DNA of 34,672 nt from Saprospiraceae bacterium (GTDB lineage: Bacteria > Bacteroidota > Bacteroidia > Bacteroidales > JAIPBB01): the NCBI GenBank assembly GCA_021739805.1, contig JAIPBB010000014.1, forward strand, positions 1 through 34,672, written 5' to 3'. The translations under genes and the position numbers were made by a program. Below the pieces are notes generated by a model, which had not been told where the DNA came from, ran no database searches, and saw nothing but the letters and a program-made list of their open reading frames with translations. Positions 1 through 7,763 of the stretch are shown piece after piece (positions within the stretch are counted from its first letter, which is position 1; each line of letters begins with the position of its first letter).

Positions 1-925
1 CCCAAGGACGTTTTCCTGCTATAAATTTAGCTTCAGGAAATTCGTAAGAATATGGTTTTACGATATCATCGTTTGTTGCTCTAAGCTCCAAAAGATAATC
101 AATTTTTTCAGCTGAAATTCCTGTTGGATCATAGATGTAACCGTCAGGACCAGAGATTGTAACAACTTTTGCTCCTAATTCGGTAGCTTTTGTAGCTGCT
201 CCCCACGCAACGTTTCCAAAACCTGAAATAGCAACTGTTTTTCCTTCAAATGAATGTCCGTTTGCCTGTAACATTTCGTTAGCAAAATAAACATTTCCAA
301 AACCTGTAGCTTCAGGACGAACCAATGAACCACCCCATGATAAACCTTTTCCGGTTAAAACTCCTGAATGTTCTTTAGCTAATTTTTTATACATGCCGTA
401 CATAAAACCAATTTCTTTTCCACCAACTCCGATATCACCGGCAGGAACATCAGTTTCAGGTCCGATATGTTTCCATAATTCCATCATAAATGCCTGGCAG
501 AAACGCATAATTTCGTTATCAGATTTTCCTTTAGGATCGAAATCAGAACCACCTTTTCCACCACCCATTGGTAATGTTGTTAAGCTGTTTTTAAAAATTT
601 GCTCGAAACCTAAGAATTTAAGAATACTTAAGTTTACACTTGGGTGAAAACGTAATCCACCTTTGTATGGTCCGATTGCACCGTTGAATTGAATTCTGTA
701 ACCACGGTTAACTCTAACTTCACCATTGTCAGTCATCCATGCAACTTTAAACATGAAAACTCTGTCTGGTTCGATTAATCTTTCAATAATGTTAGCTGCT
801 TCAAGATGTGGGTTTTCGTTTACCACTTCTTCCAATGATTCTAATACTTCGCGAACGGCTTGTAAATATTCCACTTCTCCCGGATTTTTCTTTTCAAGCT
901 CGATCATTATTTTTTCTACATTCAT
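1..925 (-). CDS. gdhA: NADP-type glutamate dehydrogenase, 3' end outside window
   Basis: Catalyses reversible reductive amination of 2-oxoglutarate to glutamate in the cytoplasm. The reading frame starts at the ATG complementary to 923-925 (MNVEKIMIELEKK) and is open to the window edge, giving 308 codons of an enzyme normally about 445 residues long. Visible family signatures are the glutamate-binding KGGLRFHPSVN, the PMGGGKGGSDFDPKGKSD stretch with the catalytic lysine region, VPAGDIGVGGKEIG, and the start of the dinucleotide-binding domain (VAISGFGNVAWGAATKATELGAKVV). This is the hexameric GdhA type with an N-terminal helical extension. A strong Bacteroidota promoter lies about 70 bp upstream. 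The neighbouring racemase operon is on the same strand, but a 394-bp gap with hairpins separates them, so gdhA is probably its own unit. NADP rather than NAD preference is inferred from the family type. Confidence 0.96.
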   Translation of the reverse strand, partial: MNVEKIMIELEKKNPGEVEYLQAVREVLESLEEVVNENPHLEAANIIERLIEPDRVFMFKVAWMTDNGEVRVNRGYRIQFNGAIGPYKGGLRFHPSVNLSILKFLGFEQIFKNSLTTLPMGGGKGGSDFDPKGKSDNEIMRFCQAFMMELWKHIGPETDVPAGDIGVGGKEIGFMYGMYKKLAKEHSGVLTGKGLSWGGSLVRPEATGFGNVYFANEMLQANGHSFEGKTVAISGFGNVAWGAATKATELGAKVVTISGPDGYIYDPTGISAEKIDYLLELRATNDDIVKPYSYEFPEAKFIAGKRPW

Positions 926-991
926 GACTTTAATTTTTTTGTGTTTATTATTATTTTTTATTTGTGATTTTTCCGTTTTGTAATTCTGCGA

Positions 992-1023
992 CAAAAGTAT
1001 TCCCACTTATCAAGGCTGCCAAA
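992..1023 (-). promoter_or_regulatory. Bacteroidota-type promoter of gdhA
   Basis: On the minus strand TTTG (complement of 1020-1023) is followed by a 20-bp spacer and TACTTTTG (complement of 992-999). This matches the known Bacteroidota consensus TTTG-N19/21-TAnnTTTG exactly. The predicted start of transcription is near 985, giving a leader of about 60 bases before the gdhA ATG. Confidence 0.75.
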
Positions 1024-1201
1024 TTTTCCAACACCTAAGATTTGGCAATAACGATTGATATTTATCAATTGCTTGGTTGTATTTACAAATTTCCATTGTT
1101 AGAAGTTGTGATTTTCTGTGACTTTGACAAATTATTGATTGTTTAAGAGCACTTGTCTGTAGCCTAAAATCCGCATGTCTTATGTTGAATCCTTTTGTAG
1201 G

Positions 1202-1243
1202 CTTCGACTCCTCAGCCTGACAGGCACCCTAAGGGAGTCGAAG
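1202..1243. repeat. GC-rich palindromic element
   Basis: Perfect 10-bp arms CTTCGACTCC (1202-1211) and GGAGTCGAAG (1234-1243) enclose a 22-base loop that contains a second small palindrome GCCTGACAGGC (1215-1225). The element is much richer in G+C than its surroundings. From memory, CTTCGACTCC...CAGCCTGACA elements recur between genes in Bacteroidota genomes, so a REP-like dispersed repeat is likely, but only one copy is seen here. Confidence 0.6.
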
Positions 1244-1259
1244 GGTATTGGTAAATAGG

Positions 1260-1290
1260 GCTTGTGCTTGTCTTCAAGCCGAGCACAAGC
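1260..1290. repeat. Inverted repeat with two alternative stems
   Basis: GCTTGTGCT (1260-1268) pairs perfectly with AGCACAAGC (1282-1290). An overlapping alternative stem is GGCTTG (1259-1264) with CAAGCC (1275-1280), so the two folds exclude each other. The site is 30 bases past the stop of the last gene of the racemase operon. It may act as a terminator or 3' stabilising hairpin; the missing U run makes an intrinsic terminator unsure. Confidence 0.45.
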
Positions 1291-1319
1291 ATAGCTAGCT
1301 AATGTGACTAATATATCAG

Positions 1320-2393
1320 CTACTTTTTTACTCTTTTCTCAATGTATTTTGAGTTTAATATCCTTAGTGTTCCCATATAATCTAATTTGAATTCTATCAA
1401 ATCACCAACTTTATATTTCTTGCTATTTTCGCCCAGGTCGATAACTATCATATCTGAACTTGCTCCGGCAATTTCTATAGTTTTATCAACTAATTCAAGA
1501 TGATTTACTTCTACATCAAGCAAACCTATGTCAATGATTGCCCTGAAAGATGTTTGGCCAACATTTGTTTGGTCAAATTTAACGCTCTCGCCTTCAACGT
1601 TAGTGCCAAATTCGCCCATAGGAACAACAGGCTTTTCAGTTAATTCAATTATTTCAGAATATAATTTAAACACATCAGAGTGCATTTTTTTGAAAGGTTT
1701 ATTATTGTAAACATCAGTGCCTAAAAAGAGAGTTTCACCTACCCTGAAATGATTGATTCCTTTAGGCAGCAGATTTTGAAAAATTAAAGGAATTGTTACT
1801 GATGCACCTCCTGAAACATATTTGATGTGCCTGTTAAATTTAGCTTCAATTAATTGTTCATATAAACTCAATTGAATTAGTTTATCATGATTTGGCAAAA
1901 CACCATATAAACATGTCAGGTTAGTTCCAATGCCCACAACTTGAATGTTTTCTAATTTGAAAACATGTTCGTAAAAATCAATAAAATCATCACCCATTAC
2001 ACCCTCTCGAAGCTCACCTAATTCAATCATTATGATGATTTTGTGAATCTTATTTTGTTTTTTTGCCTCGTCAGATAACATCTTGATAGTTTCAAATTCA
2101 GTATTCATGCTTATGTCTGCATATTTAATAATATTTGAGATAGAACGTTTTGCAGGTGGTTTAATATATATGGTTTCTATTTTAGGATTTATTGATTTAA
2201 TCATCTTTAAATTAGATACACGTGAATCACACATTTGAGTTACGTTAAATTTCAAGAGTTCTGTTAAATAAGTTTTGTTTCCACTTAATATTTTGGATAC
2301 AACTGACCATTCAATATCGTTTTTTATAAAAAGATTATTTAGGTAGTCGAAATTTGCCTGGAGTTTTTTTACATCTAATGTTATATAAGCCAT
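1320..2393 (-). CDS. PLP-dependent racemase, alanine/ornithine racemase family
   Basis: A 357-residue fold-type III PLP enzyme of the ornithine-racemase-like family, which interconverts L and D forms of an amino acid in the cytoplasm. The expected PLP lysine is K34 in VVSKILSGNK, close to the N-terminus as in this family. Other signatures are MIELGELREGVM, the glycine-rich YVSGGASVT phosphate-binding segment, and INHFRVGETLFLGTD near residues 215-230. It ends after a short C-terminal beta domain. It starts only 2 bases after the alanine racemase stop, so the two are very probably translated from one message. Known members racemise ornithine, and related proteins act on alanine, lysine or serine; the substrate here cannot be read from the sequence. 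Confidence 0.85.
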   Translation of the reverse strand: MAYITLDVKKLQANFDYLNNLFIKNDIEWSVVSKILSGNKTYLTELLKFNVTQMCDSRVSNLKMIKSINPKIETIYIKPPAKRSISNIIKYADISMNTEFETIKMLSDEAKKQNKIHKIIIMIELGELREGVMGDDFIDFYEHVFKLENIQVVGIGTNLTCLYGVLPNHDKLIQLSLYEQLIEAKFNRHIKYVSGGASVTIPLIFQNLLPKGINHFRVGETLFLGTDVYNNKPFKKMHSDVFKLYSEIIELTEKPVVPMGEFGTNVEGESVKFDQTNVGQTSFRAIIDIGLLDVEVNHLELVDKTIEIAGASSDMIVIDLGENSKKYKVGDLIEFKLDYMGTLRILNSKYIEKRVKK

Positions 2394-2395
2394 AA

Positions 2396-3550
2396 TTATT
2401 TTTTTATTACTTTTCGTATTATTGATTCTGGCAAATGTGCCAATATTTCATAGTTTAGTTCATCGCTTATCTCGCTAAAAGAACTTACTTTTATTTCTAA
2501 GTCAGCTTGTTTTCCAATTAAAACAACTTCATCTCCAAGTTTTGGATCATTCACATGCGAAATATCTATTATTATCATGTTCATATTTACAACTCCGATA
2601 ACACTGCATCTGCATCCTTTAATAAGAACGCGACCCTTATTACTCAATGAACGGCTATAACCAAAAGAATATCCAACAGGAACTAATGCAGTTGTAATGT
2701 TATATTGTGCCAGATAGGAAATTCCGTAACCAACAAATTCACCACTTTTAACTTCTTTAATTGACATTATTTGACTTGTCCATCCTAGTATTCTTTTTAA
2801 AGGGTCAGTTTGGTGAGTTTTATTATTAATATACTTAATAAATACTTCAGTAGTTGACCAAAAACCATAAAGCATAATCCCAACTCTCACCAAATCCATC
2901 CTTGTGTCAGGATAAACGAAAGCTGCTGCAGAATTAGCAATATGTTTGTATTTTGGACTCAGATCATTGGATTGAAGGGTAGCTAACATTTTCTTATATT
3001 TCTTTATCTGCTTTTGTATCCTTAGATGATTTGAAACACTTTCTGCTCCGGCAAGATGAGTACAGAAGCCCATTATCTCAATATGTTCAAAATTTTCTTT
3101 TATAACAGCAATAGCATCAGCTAATTCTTCAATATTAAAGCCTGAACGATTCATACCTGTTTCGGCTTCAATATGAATTTTTGCTTTTATATGAAGCTTT
3201 TTAGAATATTTGATTGCAGTATTTAGTCTTTCAATATTGAATACAAAAAATTCTATTCCTTTTTTGATTGCATCTCCAATACTTTTGTCGCACAACCATC
3301 CCATAACCATAATGGTTGAAGCTTGTTTAAGAGATTTGTAAACCCTGACAGCTTCGTTATAATAAAAAACAGAATAATGGTCAATTCCATATTTTTCGAA
3401 AAGCGGAACAATTTGTTCGATTCCATGGCCGTAAGCATTGGCTTTAACAACGGCTGATATTTTTACTTTTTTGCCAAGTTTTTTCCTTAAAAATGCAATA
3501 TTATTTTCAACTGAATTTTCATTTAGTGTTATTATTGAATTATCAATCAT
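2396..3550 (-). CDS. alr: Alanine racemase (possibly broader substrate range)
   Basis: A PLP enzyme interconverting L- and D-alanine. All catalytic landmarks are visible: the PLP lysine K36 in AVVKANAYGHG, the substrate-binding arginine in GMNRSGF (about R135), the second catalytic base Y275 in VGYGISY, and the VVNMNMIIIDI segment of the C-terminal beta domain. At 384 residues it is a normal full-length stand-alone Alr. Many Bacteroidota carry their cell-wall alanine racemase fused to MurF, so this separate copy, packed between a sodium symporter (24-base gap) and a second racemase (2-base gap), may serve amino-acid catabolism or D-amino-acid production rather than peptidoglycan supply. That role is inference; the family assignment is firm. 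Confidence 0.93.
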   Translation of the reverse strand: MIDNSIITLNENSVENNIAFLRKKLGKKVKISAVVKANAYGHGIEQIVPLFEKYGIDHYSVFYYNEAVRVYKSLKQASTIMVMGWLCDKSIGDAIKKGIEFFVFNIERLNTAIKYSKKLHIKAKIHIEAETGMNRSGFNIEELADAIAVIKENFEHIEIMGFCTHLAGAESVSNHLRIQKQIKKYKKMLATLQSNDLSPKYKHIANSAAAFVYPDTRMDLVRVGIMLYGFWSTTEVFIKYINNKTHQTDPLKRILGWTSQIMSIKEVKSGEFVGYGISYLAQYNITTALVPVGYSFGYSRSLSNKGRVLIKGCRCSVIGVVNMNMIIIDISHVNDPKLGDEVVLIGKQADLEIKVSSFSEISDELNYEILAHLPESIIRKVIKK

Positions 3551-3574
3551 TGATTATCGTTCTTTTGTAAATAG

Positions 3575-5011
3575 TTAATTTAAAAAATTTATTTTTTTAT
3601 GCAGTGATTGTATTGTCATAAATACTATTGCTGAGAATGTTATTCCAAATAAATTTGCATCCAGGTCAAAAGGCAGTTTAATGTCAGTTAGAATCAGGAT
3701 TAATGTAGTTCCTCCACCCAAAACCATTGAGTACAGAGCTGCTTTTGAAGAAGGTTTTTTTAAAAACAAAGTCCCCAAAACCGGGACAAATAAACCGGAA
3801 ACCATAAAAGCATAGGAATATAACATCAAATCGAGCACATTCTTCATCATTGTTGCTAAAGTAATAGAAAATATACCGATGACTAAGGTTGCTAATTGTG
3901 AATATTTAATACTCCTACTATTGTCTTTTGAGAGTCTTAAAATATCAGTTGTGAAATTACCAGATGCAGCCATCAAACAACTATCGGCAGTTGACATGAT
4001 TGCTGAGAAATAAGATGACATCAACAATCCCATTAAACCGATGGGAAAAATATGTGTTAAAAGTAAAGGTAGTCCTATTTCTTCATCAATTGCACTTCCC
4101 GGGGCATATCCAAAATCGGTGAACATTCCCTGCTCAAAAGCCACCCTGCCCAATAATCCTAAGCTTACTCCCATAAATGCCATAAGCGGCCATTCAAATA
4201 TACCAGCAATAAACCATGCTTTTTTTGCAGTTTTCTCATCTTTTGAAGCATAGATTCTTTGATATAAAGTCATGCCGACAAACCAAATAGGTAGGATGGT
4301 AATGAACCAATTAATTAACTGAACAAAACTAACATTGGTGAGACTTAAAAAATTATCCGGCAAATAATTTCTTATCGCTTCCCAACCTCCAACTTTAATG
4401 AAGCCTAATGGAATACCAACTAATATCAAACCAATCATAAGGATAATCCACTGAATGGTATCAGTGAAAATAACTGCCTTAAGCCCGCCAAGAACCGTAT
4501 AGCCAATAACTACAACACCCATTAATAATACTGCATCAACAATTGTTATTGAAGGAAAAGTTGCTGATGCTAATTTAGCTCCAGCTAAAATTTGAGAGCT
4601 TGTAAAACCTATATAGCCAATCAAAGAAATAATTCCTGCTATTAATGCAACTTTACCATTGTAGTAATATTTAAGTACTTCGGGAAAGCTTAAAAAATTA
4701 TGTTTTTTAGCCAGGGGATACATTTTAGGAATTAGAATAATAGCACTTATCCATGCACCAATTATGCCTGTGAACAACATCCAACTACCCGATAGACCAA
4801 TTAAAAAGCCTAAACCGCCTAAACCTATTGAAAATCCACCACCTACATCTGTGGCAACAACCGATAGACCAATATGAAAAGAAGTCATTTTGCGACTTCC
4901 TACATAATAATCTTCCTGCGATTTATTGCGTTTTAGAAAATAAATGCCAACACCAAGCATTGACAGCATATATAAAACAAATACAGAAATGTCAATTATG
5001 TGAACATGCAT
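3575..5011 (-). CDS. Sodium:solute symporter family transporter
   Basis: A 478-residue inner-membrane protein of the SSS family, which couples sodium entry to uptake of an organic solute. It is hydrophobic throughout, with about 13 predicted membrane spans. The family-typical glycine-rich segment DVGGGFSIGLGGLGFL (about residues 54-70) and the sodium-site segment YFSAIMSTADSCLMAASG (about 333-352) are present. The start ATG at 5009-5011 lies 4 bases after the acetyltransferase stop, and alanine racemase follows 24 bases downstream, so all four genes appear cotranscribed. The SSS family moves sugars, amino acids, carboxylates and nucleosides. The racemase neighbours suggest an amino acid as substrate, but the protein sequence alone does not show this. 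Confidence 0.9.
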   Translation of the reverse strand: MHVHIIDISVFVLYMLSMLGVGIYFLKRNKSQEDYYVGSRKMTSFHIGLSVVATDVGGGFSIGLGGLGFLIGLSGSWMLFTGIIGAWISAIILIPKMYPLAKKHNFLSFPEVLKYYYNGKVALIAGIISLIGYIGFTSSQILAGAKLASATFPSITIVDAVLLMGVVVIGYTVLGGLKAVIFTDTIQWIILMIGLILVGIPLGFIKVGGWEAIRNYLPDNFLSLTNVSFVQLINWFITILPIWFVGMTLYQRIYASKDEKTAKKAWFIAGIFEWPLMAFMGVSLGLLGRVAFEQGMFTDFGYAPGSAIDEEIGLPLLLTHIFPIGLMGLLMSSYFSAIMSTADSCLMAASGNFTTDILRLSKDNSRSIKYSQLATLVIGIFSITLATMMKNVLDLMLYSYAFMVSGLFVPVLGTLFLKKPSSKAALYSMVLGGGTTLILILTDIKLPFDLDANLFGITFSAIVFMTIQSLHKKINFLN

Positions 5012-5015
5012 ACTT

Positions 5016-5456
5016 CTACTTTTTCAATCTCATTTCAATATACTTGCTGCTAAAACCAACTTTTTCGTATAAAAATCTTGCCGGATTGTCAGGTTCAACA
5101 TGTAATGCAATACTTCCATTGACTAAATTAATAGTTTCTTTCATTAGCATTTTCCCTATTCCTTTTCCCCTGTGATCTTTGTGAGTAGCAATGTAAACTA
5201 ATATGTTTTCGGGGATATAATCTTTCATTCCTGTTTGATTAACTATTACCACTCCTGATATTTCATTTTCTAAATATGACACTAAAACAAATCCACCAAA
5301 AGAAGTTTTTTCTTTTAGTGCGTAATCAATACATTTTTCTATGTCAGACTTTGGGTCTCCATAATCTTGTAAGTTTTCAAATAAGAAATTAATAATGCTT
5401 TCTTTTTCTTTTAAATTAGGTTTGTTTGTTGTATTAAATACTGTTGTTTGATTCAT
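5016..5456 (-). CDS. GNAT-family N-acetyltransferase
   Basis: A 146-residue single-domain acetyltransferase that would move an acetyl group from acetyl-CoA to an amine. The CoA pyrophosphate-binding motif A is clear as HRGKGIG (residues 95-101), followed by the helix GKMLMKETINLV. The usual C-terminal VEPDNPARFLYEKVGF segment, with the Tyr that often serves as general acid, is also present. It is the first gene of the minus-strand operon that continues with the symporter and two racemases. It could acetylate the amino acid handled by the operon, but GNAT substrates cannot be predicted from this sequence. Confidence 0.87.
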   Translation of the reverse strand: MNQTTVFNTTNKPNLKEKESIINFLFENLQDYGDPKSDIEKCIDYALKEKTSFGGFVLVSYLENEISGVVIVNQTGMKDYIPENILVYIATHKDHRGKGIGKMLMKETINLVNGSIALHVEPDNPARFLYEKVGFSSKYIEMRLKK

Positions 5457-5521
5457 AAACTATTTTTTTTTGTTTTTTTTAATAATTATATCCCCCATTA
5501 TAAGCTTTTTTTTGAGATAGG

Positions 5522-5529
5522 CAAATTTA
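5522..5529 (-). promoter_or_regulatory. -7 box for the acetyltransferase-symporter-racemase operon
   Basis: The minus strand reads TAAATTTG here, an exact match to TAnnTTTG, 66 bp before the acetyltransferase ATG. No TTTG is seen at the right distance upstream, so the -33 element is weak or absent. It is the only candidate I see in front of the four-gene operon. Confidence 0.45.
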
Positions 5530-5719
5530 TTTTGAAATTAACTTAATATTTTCCTATAATTCAAGAGTCTTCCAAAGGCTTGTATTATGGTAATATAAAT
5601 TGAGAAATTCCCTGTTTTTACTAATTTTCAACCATTGCTATTGTGGATAATTTTCTCAACATAAATTTAAACTATAAAAAAAATCTTGATTTTTATTGTT
5701 GATTTTTAGCATAATGTAT

Positions 5720-5754
5720 TAATTTTGATAAATTAGTAATCAATTATTTATCAA
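5720..5754 (+). promoter_or_regulatory. -7 box overlapped by a perfect inverted repeat
   Basis: TAATTTTG at 5720-5727 matches the TAnnTTTG -7 box, with TTG at 5696-5698 as a possible -33 element. A perfect 9-bp inverted repeat, TTGATAAAT (5725-5733) and ATTTATCAA (5746-5754), begins inside the -7 box, spans the expected transcription start and ends exactly at the ATG of the receiver gene. As DNA this could be an operator; as RNA the hairpin would cover the ribosome entry site. Confidence 0.5.
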
Positions 5755-6120
5755 ATGAGAAAGTTTTTCATTGTGGATGACAACACTACAATTGTTGAAT
5801 TGCTTAGAAACACTCTTAAAAATAAACATAATGATGTTTATACTTTTAATTCAGGCGAGGAGTGTATTGAAAATATGCATCTTAAGCCTGATATGATTTT
5901 CCTTGACCATTTTTTTAATTCTAATAATATGACAGGGCTTGAAACTTTAAGAGTGATAAAGAAAACCAATATTAATGCTAGAATTATTATTCTTTCTGCA
6001 CAGGAAGACCCGGCAATAGTCAAAGAATATTACGATATTGGAATTGATGGATATATTATGAAGGATAATAAATTAATGAAAAATATCCTTGAAATAATTT
6101 GTACTTATTTTGGAAATTAG
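5755..6120 (+). CDS. Single-domain response regulator (CheY-like receiver)
   Basis: A 121-residue stand-alone receiver domain with no output domain. The acidic pocket D8-D9 (FIVDDN), the phospho-acceptor D51 (MIFLD), the switch serine S81 (IIILSAQ) and the conserved lysine K103 (YIMKDNK) are all in place, so it should accept phosphate from a histidine kinase. No kinase is present in the window, so it is an orphan. Its stop is one base from the stop of the convergent C1 peptidase gene. The ATG at 5755 is preceded directly by an inverted repeat. Its role, whether phosphorelay intermediate or protein-protein regulator, is unknown. Confidence 0.9.
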   Translation: MRKFFIVDDNTTIVELLRNTLKNKHNDVYTFNSGEECIENMHLKPDMIFLDHFFNSNNMTGLETLRVIKKTNINARIIILSAQEDPAIVKEYYDIGIDGYIMKDNKLMKNILEIICTYFGN

Positions 6121-6121
6121 C

Positions 6122-7309
6122 TTATTTGATTCCCATTTTCTTCTTTAAATTCTTTGGAATTGCATCTTTATGAACCATAATTGCAATTGTGTTTAATCTC
6201 ACATATTGCTCACTCATTTTCAAATATCCACCAAATTCATTAGAGTTTGAATTCCATGAGTTTTTAGTGATATAATATTTTGTACCATTTTGGTCTTGAA
6301 CCATACCGGTGAAGTGCATTAAATGGTCATCAGTAGCTGAATAATTATCAAAAGCTTCTTGTCTTATTTGTTGAGTTATTTCTTTTTCTGCTGCCGGATA
6401 TTTGAATTGAAATAATTGTGCGTTTTTTTCACTACTCGTAAGTTTATCCCATTTTTCTCTTTCAGTTCCTGTCATATCCTTCACATTTTTGTCAGGAACT
6501 ATTGCAAGTCCATTTTTATGTGAAAAGCCCTTTTCGCTAACATCACCATCCCAACAAATAGAATAATTGTTTTCAATAGAATTATTAATAATCTGAATTA
6601 ATTCTTCGATTGGAACATTATAATAAAGGCTATTTGTCCAGTTGTCAGGGATTTCAAGGCAGAATTGTTCATAAAACGGGCTATGAGTATAGGAAGTTAT
6701 TTCAACATAATCATCGGGATTAAAATCGTAATTCTTGTTTGGATTATTAGCTTTCGATGAGTTTGGTAGTTGACCGAAATATGTATCTAAAAGTGATTCA
6801 TAAGCTTTTGACCACACCGGACTTACTTTATTGTTTTTGTTTTTTATCACAGCATCAAGATATGCTTTTAAAATAGCATCAATTTCACCGTGAATATGGT
6901 TTTCTTCACCATAAGCCTTTCCGCTATATTCCTGTTCGGTTAAAATCCCATGCTTTTTAATTATATCTAATACATCATGTGCTTGTCCGCCCGGTCCAAA
7001 ATTAGATGTTCCGTGCAAACGAAAGTATTTGTTAGCTTTATAATGATATGCCCATCTTACAAAATACATTTCAGAAATATCAAGCTCTTCTTTTTTCATC
7101 CTAAGTAGCTCAGTTTCTACAAAAGAAACAGTGGCAAAGCTCCAACAAGTCCCTGACCTGTATTGATCTTTTACGGGAGTTGTTTTGATTTCTTTAATAC
7201 TTGTAAAATGATATGCACTATCATTCGGCTCAGCTTCTTGTGAAAATGTAAATTTCGCTGATAAGAAAAATATTACTAATACTATTATTGCAATTGTAGA
7301 TCTTTTCAT
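6122..7309 (-). CDS. Exported C1-family cysteine peptidase (PepC/bleomycin hydrolase-like)
   Basis: A papain-superfamily peptidase most like the PepC/bleomycin-hydrolase branch. I use the ATG at 7307-7309 (MKRSTIAIIVLVIFFLSAKF...), 395 residues. The ATG nine codons upstream lies inside the probable -7 box, and this start gives a clean signal peptide ending near TFSQ. Catalytic residues are visible: oxyanion Gln and Cys in KDQYRSGTCWSF (Cys55 from this start), His in DHLMHFTGM (about 332) and Asn in TKNSWN (about 350). Cytoplasmic PepC enzymes lack a signal peptide, so this is a secreted form acting in the periplasm or outside. The spacer between Cys and His is long (about 275 residues), as in PepC. 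Expected activity is aminopeptidase or oligopeptide trimming; the exact substrate is unknown. Confidence 0.85.
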   Translation of the reverse strand: MKRSTIAIIVLVIFFLSAKFTFSQEAEPNDSAYHFTSIKEIKTTPVKDQYRSGTCWSFATVSFVETELLRMKKEELDISEMYFVRWAYHYKANKYFRLHGTSNFGPGGQAHDVLDIIKKHGILTEQEYSGKAYGEENHIHGEIDAILKAYLDAVIKNKNNKVSPVWSKAYESLLDTYFGQLPNSSKANNPNKNYDFNPDDYVEITSYTHSPFYEQFCLEIPDNWTNSLYYNVPIEELIQIINNSIENNYSICWDGDVSEKGFSHKNGLAIVPDKNVKDMTGTEREKWDKLTSSEKNAQLFQFKYPAAEKEITQQIRQEAFDNYSATDDHLMHFTGMVQDQNGTKYYITKNSWNSNSNEFGGYLKMSEQYVRLNTIAIMVHKDAIPKNLKKKMGIK

Positions 7310-7333
7310 AATTAATTTGTGATGATTAAGATG

Positions 7334-7341
7334 CAAATTTA
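7334..7341 (-). promoter_or_regulatory. -7 box of the C1 peptidase gene
   Basis: The minus strand reads TAAATTTG, an exact TAnnTTTG match, placing transcription start near 7327. This is upstream of the ATG at 7309 but downstream of the alternative ATG at 7336, which decides the choice of start codon. No clear TTTG is found at the -33 position. Confidence 0.5.
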
Positions 7342-7763
7342 ATAAATGATTGAATATATCCTAGTCCAGATAAGTTGCAAAATACAATAAACAAAAAACA
7401 AATTTCAAATAAATTCCAAATTATATAAAATTCAATTTCTAAAACCATACTTAGTAAAACTTTTCAATGCTTGCCCAAAATGATAATTATTATCTGGCAT
7501 TGTTTGGAATTTATTATATTGTCATTTGTATTTTATTTGTTTTTTGATGCTTGATATTTGTTTTTTATCTCCAGTGACTACAGATAAGCCATCTGGAAGT
7601 AAACACAAATATTATTAATAATATATTTCATATAAGCTTTACACACAAAAAATCGACTTTATGTGCAAATAAAGTCGATCTTAATATTTATTAACCAATA
7701 ATATATAGAAAGAATATAATCAGATATTGAAATCTGGATTATATGAAGGAAGCAAAATCCTAA
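7342..7763. repeat. Gene-free AT-rich region with imperfect inverted repeat
   Basis: No gene is seen in this stretch of about 420 bases. Its left part (about 7378-7420) is rich in ACAAA units and ends in TAAATTCCAAA (7410-7420). The reverse complement TTTGGAATTTA occurs at 7503-7513 and is followed by TTTGT-rich sequence to about 7570. The two halves are imperfect inverted copies over roughly 40 bases around an interior of about 80 bases. It resembles a decayed miniature inverted-repeat element or a long hairpin; no target duplication is evident. The terminator at 7652-7679 is listed separately. Confidence 0.4.
7652..7679 (-). terminator. Rho-independent terminator of the 66-residue gene
   Basis: A perfect 10-bp stem, ATCGACTTTA (7652-7661) with TAAAGTCGAT (7670-7679), and an 8-base loop. 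On the minus strand the stem is followed at once by a run of Ts (complement of the As at 7647-7651). It lies 85 bases past the stop of the small gene at 7764-7964, which supports that gene being a real transcription unit. Confidence 0.75.

Larger units (their letters stand above)
926..1319. other. Intergenic region between gdhA and the racemase operon
   Basis: This gap of nearly 400 bases holds no convincing gene. It contains the gdhA promoter, unremarkable AT-rich sequence (about 1025-1190), and then two GC-richer inverted repeats at 1202-1243 and 1260-1290, listed separately. The inverted repeats follow the 3' end of the minus-strand racemase operon and may end its transcription, although neither is followed by a T run. 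Confidence 0.6.
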
